This document shows, piece by piece, positions 24,577-33,828 of a DNA stretch of 64,000 nt (positions within the stretch are counted from its first letter, which is position 1; each line of letters starts with the position of its first letter). The stretch is taken from NCBI RefSeq assembly GCF_045689245.1, contig NZ_CP136865.1, positions 3,100,001 through 3,164,000 on the forward strand, written 5' to 3'. Position numbers and translations under genes: made by a program. The notes under the pieces were generated by a model. The model was not told the DNA's origin, ran no database searches, and was given only the letters and a program-made list of their open reading frames with translations. Source of the DNA: Congregibacter brevis (GTDB lineage Bacteria; Pseudomonadota; Gammaproteobacteria; Pseudomonadales; Halieaceae).

Positions 24577-26267
24577 CACTGGGTTCCTTTGGCGACGCGA
24601 GATTCGAGTAGCTCCCGAGTTTTATCGCGCTTTTCGTGAGACAGCAGTACAACAAGGTCGCCGGGCTGAGCCCAGCGAAGAGCTGCTCTCGCCGCATCGA
24701 GCTCTGTCTTTGTACTGCTAATTGATTTTGCGCTATGACCCTGCGCGACAAAGGCTCTCCGCATGAGGTCGGCCACTTCGCCTTCAGAGCGACCTCTGGC
24801 ATGGCCATCCATGCGTTTGAGCCAGATGCGATCAAACCGCAGCGCTGAGGACGCATCAGCAAAAGCACGAATATCATCGTCGCCACGGTCTCCAGCCTGC
24901 CCGGTTATCAGCGCGCGGCGCTTGGCGGGAAGACCCTCAATCATCGGCATTAGGGCCTCAAGACCCGCAGGGTTATGAGCAAAGTCAACGAGAAAAGTCG
25001 CTCCCCCAACGGTATAGATATTCGCTCGGCCCGGGTTAGCCGCATTCGAAAGCGCACACAGGCCCTTGGCGATCGTCGGAAGATCAATTCCCAGCGCATG
25101 AGCGACCGCAGCAGCAGCCAAAGCGTTGGCAACGTTGTGTTTAGCGACACCGCCATAGCTAAGAGGCATTTTCTTTACCGATAGAAAACCAGTGACAACG
25201 TCACCATCAACGTATTCGAGGCGACCACGCCGCAGCGTAAAACCTATACCTCCTTTTGCGACATGCGCTTTAAACGCAGGCGCTGAGGGCGATAAAGAAA
25301 ATAGGTATAGCGACGCATTGGAAGTTGAGGCGCGCGCCATTAAGAGCGGGTCCTCGGCATTCAGAACGAGGCGGGATTTCCCATCTAGCGCTGCAGTAAC
25401 CGACCATTTAACATCCGCTAGATCCTCTACGGTTTCTACACCAAAATCTCCCAGATGATCCGCCGCAATATTGGTGATGAGCGCAACGTCCGCGCGCTCC
25501 ACCGCCAGGCCTCGACGCAGGAGTCCTCCCCGCGCCGTCTCAAGCACTGCCAATTCGCAGCGTTGATCTCGTAGCACAATGCGCGCACCACCAGGACCCG
25601 CGTAATCATCCCGGTGAAGAAGCTCATCGCCCATTGCCAGCCAATCCGTAGAGCTAACGCCCGCAACCTTCCCAGCCGTCTTGGCGATAGAAGCGAGCAA
25701 ACGAACAGTTGTGGTCTTACCATTTGTACCAGTAATGAGAACGGTGGGAACCGCTTTCAAGCGACGCCACTCCACGTCGTCAGGGTGAGGCAACTCAAAC
25801 AAATCCCAACTTTGGCTATATTTCCCGGTACCCAGAGTTAATACATCTTCATCGAGAACGACCGGAGTTCTGTACTCACGTGCCGCTGCAAGGAGTCGCT
25901 GTAGTCGAGGACGCTCTTCTTCACGATACTCGGAGCGCAAAGCCCTCGCTGCGCGCACCAATAAATGCCGCTGACTGCCTTCGATCAAATCCCGGGCGGC
26001 TTCATACGCGGTTTCATTGAGCTCCGTGGCGGTATACAAACCATCTTCGGGCGCAGAGAGCGCGAGACTCACGCCGCCATCAAAGGGACGAACAGCCAGT
26101 TCCTCTTCGTCCCAATCCAGCTCTTCAAGCAAACGCTTTGCATGCAAACGCCAGGCGGCTATTAACAGCTCACGCTCTCGGTCTGCAACGGAGATATCCA
26201 TAACCGCGCCGGGGCGCGGGAGCAAAAAATTCGCGCCGGTAAGACGTCTTGAATCAAGCAAACGCAT
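24576..26267 (-). CDS. Cyanophycin synthetase paralogue with only the Mur-ligase module (CphA'-like)
   Basis: ATG 26267 gives MRLLDSRRLTGANFLLPRPG, the usual start of this family; an in-frame upstream ATG would overlap cphA. The 563-residue protein has an N-terminal region (1-170) related to the CphA N-domain, then a Mur ligase module with P-loop GTNGKTTT (180-187), ETARGGLLRRGL, NIAADHLG, DFAHNPAG and GDRGDDD. Unlike CphA it has no ATP-grasp domain, and unlike cyanobacterial CphA2 its Mur P-loop is intact. It lies 7 bp after cphA and overlaps iadA. It may ligate Arg or a dipeptide to the polymer, or modify it. The precise substrate is unknown. Confidence 0.88.
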   Translation of the reverse strand: MRLLDSRRLTGANFLLPRPGAVMDISVADRERELLIAAWRLHAKRLLEELDWDEEELAVRPFDGGVSLALSAPEDGLYTATELNETAYEAARDLIEGSQRHLLVRAARALRSEYREEERPRLQRLLAAAREYRTPVVLDEDVLTLGTGKYSQSWDLFELPHPDDVEWRRLKAVPTVLITGTNGKTTTVRLLASIAKTAGKVAGVSSTDWLAMGDELLHRDDYAGPGGARIVLRDQRCELAVLETARGGLLRRGLAVERADVALITNIAADHLGDFGVETVEDLADVKWSVTAALDGKSRLVLNAEDPLLMARASTSNASLYLFSLSPSAPAFKAHVAKGGIGFTLRRGRLEYVDGDVVTGFLSVKKMPLSYGGVAKHNVANALAAAAVAHALGIDLPTIAKGLCALSNAANPGRANIYTVGGATFLVDFAHNPAGLEALMPMIEGLPAKRRALITGQAGDRGDDDIRAFADASSALRFDRIWLKRMDGHARGRSEGEVADLMRRAFVAQGHSAKSISSTKTELDAARAALRWAQPGDLVVLLSHEKRDKTRELLESRVAKGTQ

Positions 26268-26274
26268 AGAAATA

Positions 26275-29061
26275 CTAGTCGTCACTCTCCCGGGCGATGC
26301 GCACGCCGCGCTCATCGCGAATCAACTCGAGATCATCAGAGAAAGAGAAACTGCCCACAAACTCTTCAGACACTTCAACCACGGGACGATCCCCCTGCTC
26401 GCTGACCACATCCTCACCCGGCTGGAAGTAAATAATCTGCTTCCAGGAACGAGTGACGTGATCGGCAAGAATCAATAGAAGATCGCCGCCCCGCGCCATT
26501 TCCAATGCCGCCTGATTCGCATCCTCTTCCCGCTCTATCACTTGGATCTTCTCTTCGGAAACACCGCTCTCTAGTAATCCACGCTTGAGTAAGCCGGGGA
26601 CTTCTCCGGGTTCTCTGCCGCGCAAATTGTCATCACGGCGGCAGATATAGTGATCGAAGTGCCCTGCAGCGATACCGGCGACTTCTACAATGTCTTCGTC
26701 ACGACGATCTCCGGGCATGGTTAACACCACGATCTTCCGCCCACCAATTTCATAGCGATCCACCACGTCACAAACCATCTTCACGGCTGCAGGGTTATGC
26801 GCGTAATCAAGAATCACTTTGAAAGGATGCTTATCGTAGACGTTTAAACGACCCGGAGACTGGAAGAAGGTGCTGTCGAAAGTTCGCAAACCCTGCCGGA
26901 TGTTCTCTAGATCGATATCCATATGATAGGCAAGTGCAGCCGCGAACATGGCATTCTGCACATTGTGTAAAGCACGCCCTTCCAACGTGGCTGGAATCAA
27001 ATGAGTCCATAACAGCGGAATATTATGTCCCTGCTCGTCATAGAGAGTAATCATGCCGCCGTTGATACCCTGCTCAAGTACCAACGCAGTACCACCAGCC
27101 TTAATGTGTTCTCGCACCAACTGATGGGAGCGATTCATCGTCACATAGCAGAGTTTCTCTGCGGTGCAGTGATCCGCCATTTGCAAACAATGGACGTCGT
27201 CGGCATTTAGCACCGCAGCGTCACGAGCCACTTCGACAACTACGCGCTTAACCTCTGCGAGATCCTCAAGGGTGTCGACACCCTTGAGTCCTAGATGGTC
27301 AGCTGCAATATTCAGACAGGCAGAGACATTTGCCCGTTGATAGCCAAGGCCGCTGCGTAGAATACCTCCGCGCGCCGTTTCCATGACCGCAGCGTTTACC
27401 GAAGGGTCCCGCAAAACGATCTGCGCCGCAGTGGGGCCTGTCATATCGCCAGCTACGGTTAAACGACCATCAATGTAAACACCATCGGTACTTGTTTGGC
27501 CGACCGTTAATCCCGACATCTTCAGGATGTGGGCCAACATCCGAGAGGTCGTTGTTTTACCGTTTGTACCCGTAATAGCAGCGATGGGGATCGAGGATGG
27601 GCTACCTTTGGGAAACAGCATGTCGATAACCGGGCCCGCCACATTGCGAGGCTCTCCCTCCGACGGTGCCACGTGCATTCGAAAACCAGGTGCCGCATTG
27701 CACTCACAGATACCGCCGCCAACCTCGCCGTAGGAACGAGTAATGTCAGTGGTAATAAAATCCACACCACCCACATCTAAACCCAACGCCAGGATGGCTC
27801 GCTCCGCCATACTCTTATTATCAGGGTGAATCACATCGGTTACGTCAACCGAGGTCCCCCCGGTGCTGAGGTTCGCTGTTGGCTGGAGATAAACAATCGC
27901 ACCGTCTTCAGGAACACTGTCCCTAGCCATTCCCGACTGCGCCAGCATACGATCAGCGGCAGCATCAAGTGAAATGCGAGTGAGCACTTTCTCGTGACCG
28001 ACCCCACGGAGCGGGTCTTCATTCACTTTGGCAACCAAGGCTTCTACGGTAGATTCGCCATCACCCACAACATGCGCTGGCACACGCTTGGCAGCTGCTA
28101 CCAGCTGTCCGCCAACGACCAGTAAACGGTGATCCAGTCCTTGGAGGAAGGTCTCAACAATAACGCCGTCGCTATGCTCTTTCGCCTTATCGTAGGCTTT
28201 TTCGACTTGCTCTTCATTTTGAATATCCGTAGTTACCCCGCGGCCGTGGTTAGCGTTTAGTGGCTTGAGAACCACGGGATAACCAATACGCTCGGCAGCC
28301 GCAATCGCTCGTCGCAGGCGATAAACCAGCGCCTGTCTTGGCACAGGCAACCCCAGGTCACCGAGAATCCGGTTGGTCTCGTCTTTCTCCGAGGCAAGCT
28401 CTACGGCGATGTGTGGCGTAGCGCTGGTAATTGTCGCTTGCAGACGCTGCTGGTATCGACCGTGGCCCAACTGAATCAGGCTATGCTCGTTCAATCGGAT
28501 CCAGGGAACCCCACGAGCCTCCGCTTCTTTGACTAGCGAGTGCGTACTTGGTCCAAGGGAGCGAGACTGGCATGCGCGAATAAACTGATCACGCTCTTCG
28601 GCGAAATCAAAGTCATCCGGTGCGTCCGACGGCCGCAGATCTTTGGGCAGTAATGAGTGGAGTAGATCCAATCCCAGCTTCCCCGCCTCTATACCGGCAA
28701 ACTCTTCCTCAAATTCGAAGACCATGTCGTAAACACCGGCCTCGTCCGTAGAGCGCGTTTTCCCGAAGGAAACGTCATAACCCGCAATACCCTGTAGTTC
28801 GAGAACCATATGTTCGAGTACGTGACCCAGCCAGGTACCCTCGTCTTCCAGCATGCGACGAATCAAACCACCAGGCTCTCTATATGAACAGCCGTGGTCA
28901 GCGAGACCCGGCAATGCTTCAACAAGCGCCTCCACAAAATCCCTACCCAGACGCGCGGTTGGCCACTCTTCAAGGACACCGAGATCCACCGTATGGCGGA
29001 TTACCGGAAAAAGCGCATAGACATTCGGGCCACGGTACACGCTGGTATCGAGGAACTGCAT
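26275..29061 (-). CDS. cphA: Cyanophycin synthetase
   Basis: The 928-residue enzyme builds multi-L-arginyl-poly-L-aspartate. It has an N-domain (1-160), an ATP-grasp domain that adds Asp (about 210-480; GYPVVLKPLNANHGRGV with Lys 266 and GRG) and a Mur-type domain that adds Arg (P-loop GTNGKTTT at 498-505, NIAADHLGLKG, DYAHNPAAV, MPGDRRDED). Length and domain order match CphA1. It heads a minus-strand operon with the Mur-only paralogue and the dipeptidase, divergent from the double cyanophycinase. The 147-bp gap between the divergent genes must hold both promoters; no ArgR-like box was obvious. Confidence 0.96.
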   Translation of the reverse strand: MQFLDTSVYRGPNVYALFPVIRHTVDLGVLEEWPTARLGRDFVEALVEALPGLADHGCSYREPGGLIRRMLEDEGTWLGHVLEHMVLELQGIAGYDVSFGKTRSTDEAGVYDMVFEFEEEFAGIEAGKLGLDLLHSLLPKDLRPSDAPDDFDFAEERDQFIRACQSRSLGPSTHSLVKEAEARGVPWIRLNEHSLIQLGHGRYQQRLQATITSATPHIAVELASEKDETNRILGDLGLPVPRQALVYRLRRAIAAAERIGYPVVLKPLNANHGRGVTTDIQNEEQVEKAYDKAKEHSDGVIVETFLQGLDHRLLVVGGQLVAAAKRVPAHVVGDGESTVEALVAKVNEDPLRGVGHEKVLTRISLDAAADRMLAQSGMARDSVPEDGAIVYLQPTANLSTGGTSVDVTDVIHPDNKSMAERAILALGLDVGGVDFITTDITRSYGEVGGGICECNAAPGFRMHVAPSEGEPRNVAGPVIDMLFPKGSPSSIPIAAITGTNGKTTTSRMLAHILKMSGLTVGQTSTDGVYIDGRLTVAGDMTGPTAAQIVLRDPSVNAAVMETARGGILRSGLGYQRANVSACLNIAADHLGLKGVDTLEDLAEVKRVVVEVARDAAVLNADDVHCLQMADHCTAEKLCYVTMNRSHQLVREHIKAGGTALVLEQGINGGMITLYDEQGHNIPLLWTHLIPATLEGRALHNVQNAMFAAALAYHMDIDLENIRQGLRTFDSTFFQSPGRLNVYDKHPFKVILDYAHNPAAVKMVCDVVDRYEIGGRKIVVLTMPGDRRDEDIVEVAGIAAGHFDHYICRRDDNLRGREPGEVPGLLKRGLLESGVSEEKIQVIEREEDANQAALEMARGGDLLLILADHVTRSWKQIIYFQPGEDVVSEQGDRPVVEVSEEFVGSFSFSDDLELIRDERGVRIARESDD

Positions 29062-29208
29062 GATGAAACTCCGATTTGTTCTGGGAACTCCCTACTCTAC
29101 CCGCGAAAGAGACTGCTTAAAAGCCGATGAGAGTCGCTAATTTCCAACACTTTAGTGATAATGAGCGCCAATTTGTGAACTTTCGACCGCCCATCTCAGA
29201 GAAACGCT

Positions 29209-31365
29209 TTGACGCCTGACAACTCAAAGAAACCTCGTTTGGACAGCTCGCGCGCGCTGGGTTCCCTCGCGCTCATCGGCGGTCGATTCGAGGCGGATAA
29301 CACGGCGCTATTCAAAGCACTGCATGGACGCTGCGACGGCCGTATTGCCATCTGTTCTATGGCCTCGGGTTACCCCGAAGAGGTTGGAGCAGGCACCGTC
29401 GAAGAATTTCGTGCGCAAGGCTTTTACGCCGAACTCATACCAATCTTTTACGAAACCCGAGATCAGTCGGCCTTCGACACACGGCTCATAGAACGGCTTC
29501 AGGCCTTCGGCAGCGTGTTCTTCACTGGCGGCGATCAATCGAGAATCGTGGGAACCCTCGTTCAGGATGGAAGAGAAACTCCCGCACTAGTCGCCATCCG
29601 AGATCTTTACGCCAAGGGCGGGCTGATTGCCGGCAGCTCTGCCGGGGCGGCCATCATGTCGGGACCTATGATCCTCGGGGGTACCTCGCTCAATGCTATC
29701 AGTCGCGGCATCGACACCAGAGAATCCGCAGAAGATGACTTCGACGCTTTTCGCCTCGGCAAAGGGCTCGGTTTTTTTGACTGGGGCATGGTTGATCAGC
29801 ATTTCCTCCAGCGCGGTCGCGTGGGTCGCCTCATTAAAGCTGCGGAGCTATCCGGAGAGTCCCTCGCCTTTGGTATCGATGAAAACAGCGCGCTGATCGT
29901 ACAGGGCACCCATGGAGAGGTTGTCGGCGAGACCGGCATATTGTTTATTGATCTTCGCAAAGCGAGCTTTGGAGATCAGGACTTCGCTGTGCGAAACGCC
30001 CGAGTGTCGTTTCTTGATGATGGCGATACTATAGACCTGCAACGGGGCAAAGCCATACCAGCCGCCGACAAGCGTCGTGCTCGTGTAGGACGTGCCTCTT
30101 ATCGCTCCCCTGCTCCCGTGCGTCGCAATGCTTTCGCCAGCTATGGCCTCCACGATTTAATGCTGCGCCTTGTAGAAAGCGACCCGGCGTTTTATCACAA
30201 GGACAGTTCCAGCGCTTTTGATGCGCAGTACGGAAATCAAGTCACCCTCCACGTGCAACGACGCCCTCGCCGTTCCCGTGCTTTGCGAGCCGTGCGTAAC
30301 GGTGAAATCCGCTACACGGCACTCAATTTCAACCTCGACATTCACAGTGCGCCACTGGATGTTTGCCCCCTGAACGAAAGCACGCAGGTTCTGCGGCCAG
30401 ATCCAGCACCCCAGGCGCGTCTTGTGATGCTGGGCAGCACACCTATCAACTGGAACTACGCAGCACGACAAGCGCTGTTAAACGAACTCCAGGAGCCGGT
30501 AGGTGTCCTAGCCACGGCCTCAGGCGAGCCGACAGCGATGGCTGAGCGCTACCTCGATTGGTTAGCCAGCGAAAACGTACAGGCGGAGCTGCTGCCTATT
30601 TCACTCCACAATATCGAGCGAGCGAGCCGCGACCGTGCCCTGCTCAAAACCATTGATCGCATGGGAAGCCTGTTATTCACCGGTGGCGACCAACGACGGC
30701 TAACCGAAGCCTTGCTCCATTGCGCCGAAGCAACCCCCGTTCTACACAGCATTGTGACAGCCTATGAGCGAGGCACCCCCTTGTTAGCGGTAGCTGCGTC
30801 TGCCAGCGCATTGGGAACTCAAATGATCGCCGAGGGCGATAGTGTGGCCGCCTGGCGTTATGGCAGCTCAGAGGACGCCAGCTTCTCGGGCGTTGTTGTA
30901 GAGCGAGGCATCGGACTGACGCGACTGGGACTAGTGGATCAAAACTTTATTCGCAGGCACCGCTTAGGCCGGCTTCTCATGGCCTGCTCGGCTCAACAAC
31001 AGCGCTTTGGCTTCGGCTTGTGCGAAGGCGCGGGCATGATTGTTCACGGCAACGAGCATGAAATCGAGGCCATCGGTAGCAACGGCGTTATAGTCGTTGA
31101 GCTTGATTTGGATCGCGTTCGGCTGGCTCCCAAGGTCCCAGACCCCTCAGGCCTGCGACTGTATCTCTTGGAACCGGGACAACGTGTTCGGCTAGAAGAC
31201 TTGGCCGGCGCTACTGCCGATAGTTCCGCAGCAGCTACCGCTCTATTGCGAGAAGCACTCGACGATCTGGCGCGCGATTATCATGATGCCTTGGGAGATA
31301 CCGAGCTCTCCTTCAACACTCCCCGCTGGCTACAAACTCTCGCCCGCCCGGAAAACCTTCACTAA
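29209..31365 (+). CDS. cphB: Tandem double-domain cyanophycinase with degenerate second domain
   Basis: The 718-residue protein contains two cyanophycinase-type (peptidase S51) domains. Domain 1 (about 15-255) has a full triad: Ser 144 in GSSAGA, His 198 in MVDQHFLQR and Glu 225 in FGIDEN. Domain 2 (about 400-640) keeps Ser 531 (AASASA) and Glu 606, but His is replaced by Asn 579 (LVDQNFIRR), so it is probably inactive or a binding/regulatory domain. Known CphB proteins are single-domain, near 270 residues. The only canonical start in frame is TTG 29209 (an in-frame TGA lies 33 bp upstream). Domain 1 should cut cyanophycin to beta-Asp-Arg for the dipeptidase. It precedes acuI by 9 bp. Confidence 0.9.
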   Translation: MTPDNSKKPRLDSSRALGSLALIGGRFEADNTALFKALHGRCDGRIAICSMASGYPEEVGAGTVEEFRAQGFYAELIPIFYETRDQSAFDTRLIERLQAFGSVFFTGGDQSRIVGTLVQDGRETPALVAIRDLYAKGGLIAGSSAGAAIMSGPMILGGTSLNAISRGIDTRESAEDDFDAFRLGKGLGFFDWGMVDQHFLQRGRVGRLIKAAELSGESLAFGIDENSALIVQGTHGEVVGETGILFIDLRKASFGDQDFAVRNARVSFLDDGDTIDLQRGKAIPAADKRRARVGRASYRSPAPVRRNAFASYGLHDLMLRLVESDPAFYHKDSSSAFDAQYGNQVTLHVQRRPRRSRALRAVRNGEIRYTALNFNLDIHSAPLDVCPLNESTQVLRPDPAPQARLVMLGSTPINWNYAARQALLNELQEPVGVLATASGEPTAMAERYLDWLASENVQAELLPISLHNIERASRDRALLKTIDRMGSLLFTGGDQRRLTEALLHCAEATPVLHSIVTAYERGTPLLAVAASASALGTQMIAEGDSVAAWRYGSSEDASFSGVVVERGIGLTRLGLVDQNFIRRHRLGRLLMACSAQQQRFGFGLCEGAGMIVHGNEHEIEAIGSNGVIVVELDLDRVRLAPKVPDPSGLRLYLLEPGQRVRLEDLAGATADSSAAATALLREALDDLARDYHDALGDTELSFNTPRWLQTLARPENLH

Positions 31366-31374
31366 GGAATCACC

Positions 31375-32364
31375 ATGTCTGACAGTTTTAAGGCCCTCGT
31401 CGCCCGCAAGGAAGAGACGCTCTCCTGCAGTTACGAAACGCTCACTCTTGACGATCTTGATGCGGGTGACGTCACCGTCGCAGTCGACTACTCCACGCTC
31501 AACTTCAAAGACGGTCTGGCCATAACCGGTGCAGCACCCATTGCCCAGAAGCACCCTCTGGTTTTGGGCATTGATTATTCAGGCACCGTTACTGAGTCGG
31601 CGCACGCCAATTTCGCCCCAGGAGACCGAGTGGTCATGAACGGCTATGGTGCATCGGAGTATCTCCATGGGGGTTATGCGGAGCGAGCGAGAGTCAGTGG
31701 TGAGTTTTTAGTAAAACTACCCGAGTCGATTTCGAATGCGCAGGCTATGGCTATTGGTACTGCTGGCTACACGGCAATGCTGAGCGTCATGGGACTACAA
31801 GCGAATGGACCGGCACCAGGAGACGGCCCCATTCTCGTCACCGGTGCGGCGGGCGGTGTGGGCACCGTTGCTATTACTCTCCTCGCGGACCTGGGTTACG
31901 AAGTTGTTGCGTCGACGGGCCGTGCAAATGAAAGCGATTTCTTAATGTCCTTGGGCGCAACGGGAATTCTCGATCGCGCTGAACTGTCCGAGAGAGGAAA
32001 ACCGCTCCAGAAGGAGCTTTGGGCCGGGGTCGTTGACTGCGTAGGAAGCCATACCCTTGCCAACGCCATCGCACAGACGCGTTACGACGGCGTCGTCACT
32101 GCCTGCGGCCTCGCTCAGGGCGCTGACCTCCCTGCTACAGTTATGCCCTTCATTCTTAGAAACGTGCGTCTCCAAGGTGTGGATTCGGTTCAGGCACCCA
32201 TGGCCCGCCGCCTGGTAGCCTGGGAACGTCTGGCAAAGGAGTTGGACATCAATAAACTGGAGGCATTGTCCTTTGATTTACACTTCAGTGAAGTCCTGTC
32301 TCGAGCCCCCGACATCCTTGCTGGGAAAATTCGTGGGCGAGCCGTGGTGGATCTATCACGCTAA
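31375..32364 (+). CDS. acuI: Acryloyl-CoA reductase / YhdH-AcuI family quinone oxidoreductase
   Basis: The 329-residue MDR-superfamily protein lacks structural zinc residues and has the AcuI/YhdH signatures DYSTLNFKDGLAITG, PLVLGIDYSGTV, GTAGYTAMLSV and ILVTGAAGGVGTVAI, with a late GVDSVQAPMARR. AcuI reduces acryloyl-CoA to propionyl-CoA with NADPH, protecting against acrylate from DMSP breakdown in marine bacteria. AAGGA precedes the ATG by 6 nt. It starts 9 bp after the cyanophycinase gene and may be co-transcribed, although no metabolic link is obvious. Confidence 0.9.
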   Translation: MSDSFKALVARKEETLSCSYETLTLDDLDAGDVTVAVDYSTLNFKDGLAITGAAPIAQKHPLVLGIDYSGTVTESAHANFAPGDRVVMNGYGASEYLHGGYAERARVSGEFLVKLPESISNAQAMAIGTAGYTAMLSVMGLQANGPAPGDGPILVTGAAGGVGTVAITLLADLGYEVVASTGRANESDFLMSLGATGILDRAELSERGKPLQKELWAGVVDCVGSHTLANAIAQTRYDGVVTACGLAQGADLPATVMPFILRNVRLQGVDSVQAPMARRLVAWERLAKELDINKLEALSFDLHFSEVLSRAPDILAGKIRGRAVVDLSR

Positions 32365-32386
32365 CGCGAACTAGGGTTCACCAACA

Positions 32387-33748
32387 ATGAGCGAAGCCTC
32401 CGCCAAGAACGCCGAGATCGCCAGCTTGCGGCGATTCCTCCTACCCTCTCTTATCGGTGCCGCAGTTTTCCTCTGCCCTATTTTTTATGACGGGGCATGG
32501 ACGATACTGTTGGGGGTTGCTGCAGACTCTCTCAAAGAAGCCGTCGGGAGCGCCATGCCCGTGCTGCTACTTTCGATCGTCACGGCATCGGCGGTTCTTA
32601 GTGTCGCCGGTGCGATAAATCCGAGTCTTAAATCCCGGTATCGTGCACACGGTGTTACCCGAGTCTTTGATGTCCCTTTGTTTTGGCTGAGCCTACGGCT
32701 GCTGGGTACGATCTGTGCGTGGCTCATTGTTTTCAAACTAGGACCCGAGTTCATCTGGAATGAGTACACAGGGGCCGTCGCACTGTTCTCACTGGGTGGA
32801 ACTATTGTCACGATATTTCTGTGCGCGTCATTTTTACTGCCTATGCTCACGGACTACGGCTTGATGGAGTTCGTCGGCACGCTATTGCAACCGGTTTTTC
32901 GGCGCCTGTTCACGCTACCAGGGCGCGCCGCGATCGACGCTCTGGCCAGTTGGCTGGCAGCTGCAGCGGTGGGCGTACTCATTACCATCAGTCAGTACGA
33001 GCGAGGCCACTACACCCGTCGCGAAGCGATTGTCATCGCGACGAACTTCTCCATCACCAGCCTACCGTTTTGTTTGTTTGTTATTGAATTCATCGGGCTG
33101 CGCGAACACTTTTTCGCCGTGTACGGCACCATTGTCGCTATCGGTCTTTGTTGTGCGATCCTGCTACCACGCTTGCCACCACTGCGCGGTATACAGCCGC
33201 TGCCCAGCGACAACAGCGCCGTTTCCGCCGGTGAGGATAACGAGGGAAGGCCACTTTTTTTGAGGGCGTTGTTAGCGGCCCGAAGGCGTGCCGCCTCAGG
33301 ACCGGACCTCAAAGAGTACCTCGCAGCATCAGCGCAGCACGTCATGGATATCTGGATGGGCCTCGTCCCTTTGGTGATCCTCATCGGCACCCTGGGACTG
33401 GCGGTTGCCGAGTTTACGCCGATCATGCAAACCCTTTCAGCACCCCTCATTCCGATCTTGGAATGGAGTGGCCTTCCCGACGCGGCCGCCGCTGCCCCCA
33501 CGTTTTTAGTGGGCTTTCTAGACATGTTTCTGCCGGCTGCTATTGGTCAAGGCGTTGAGAGCGAGCTCACCCGATTTGTTATTGCCGCTGTTTCGCTCAC
33601 ACAACTTATCTATCTTTCTGAGGTAGGCTCGCTGCTTCTAAGAAGCGCACTCAAGGTTAATGTGCTTATGCTACTGGGGGTGTTCACGATGCGTACAGTG
33701 ATTGGGTTTCCTATTGCGGTAGTAGCAGCGAAGTTCTTCATGGGCTAA
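32387..33748 (+). CDS. YjiH family membrane protein (nucleoside-recognition/Gate domain)
   Basis: The 453-residue protein is highly hydrophobic with about ten predicted membrane segments. Its N-terminal FLLPSLIGAAVFLCPIFYDG and the SLGGTIVTIFLCASFLLPML, TFLVGFLDMFLPAAIGQ and LSEVGSLLL segments match the YjiH family with Gate motifs. No substrate is established; nucleoside, peptide or ion transport are possible. It follows acuI by 22 bp in the same direction. Confidence 0.85.
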   Translation: MSEASAKNAEIASLRRFLLPSLIGAAVFLCPIFYDGAWTILLGVAADSLKEAVGSAMPVLLLSIVTASAVLSVAGAINPSLKSRYRAHGVTRVFDVPLFWLSLRLLGTICAWLIVFKLGPEFIWNEYTGAVALFSLGGTIVTIFLCASFLLPMLTDYGLMEFVGTLLQPVFRRLFTLPGRAAIDALASWLAAAAVGVLITISQYERGHYTRREAIVIATNFSITSLPFCLFVIEFIGLREHFFAVYGTIVAIGLCCAILLPRLPPLRGIQPLPSDNSAVSAGEDNEGRPLFLRALLAARRRAASGPDLKEYLAASAQHVMDIWMGLVPLVILIGTLGLAVAEFTPIMQTLSAPLIPILEWSGLPDAAAAAPTFLVGFLDMFLPAAIGQGVESELTRFVIAAVSLTQLIYLSEVGSLLLRSALKVNVLMLLGVFTMRTVIGFPIAVVAAKFFMG

Positions 33749-33828
33749 TACCGCGCCTTTCCAAAGAAAAACCTTTCTCAACCATTATAGAACGCCTCCC
33801 AGTTAACCGTTTATTAAGGGGACCCGCC

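Noticed and set aside
24576..29061. Adjacent cphA-family genes as a split or frameshifted single gene
   Set aside because: Each has its own N-terminal region and its own complete Mur P-loop, so they are paralogues, not fragments.
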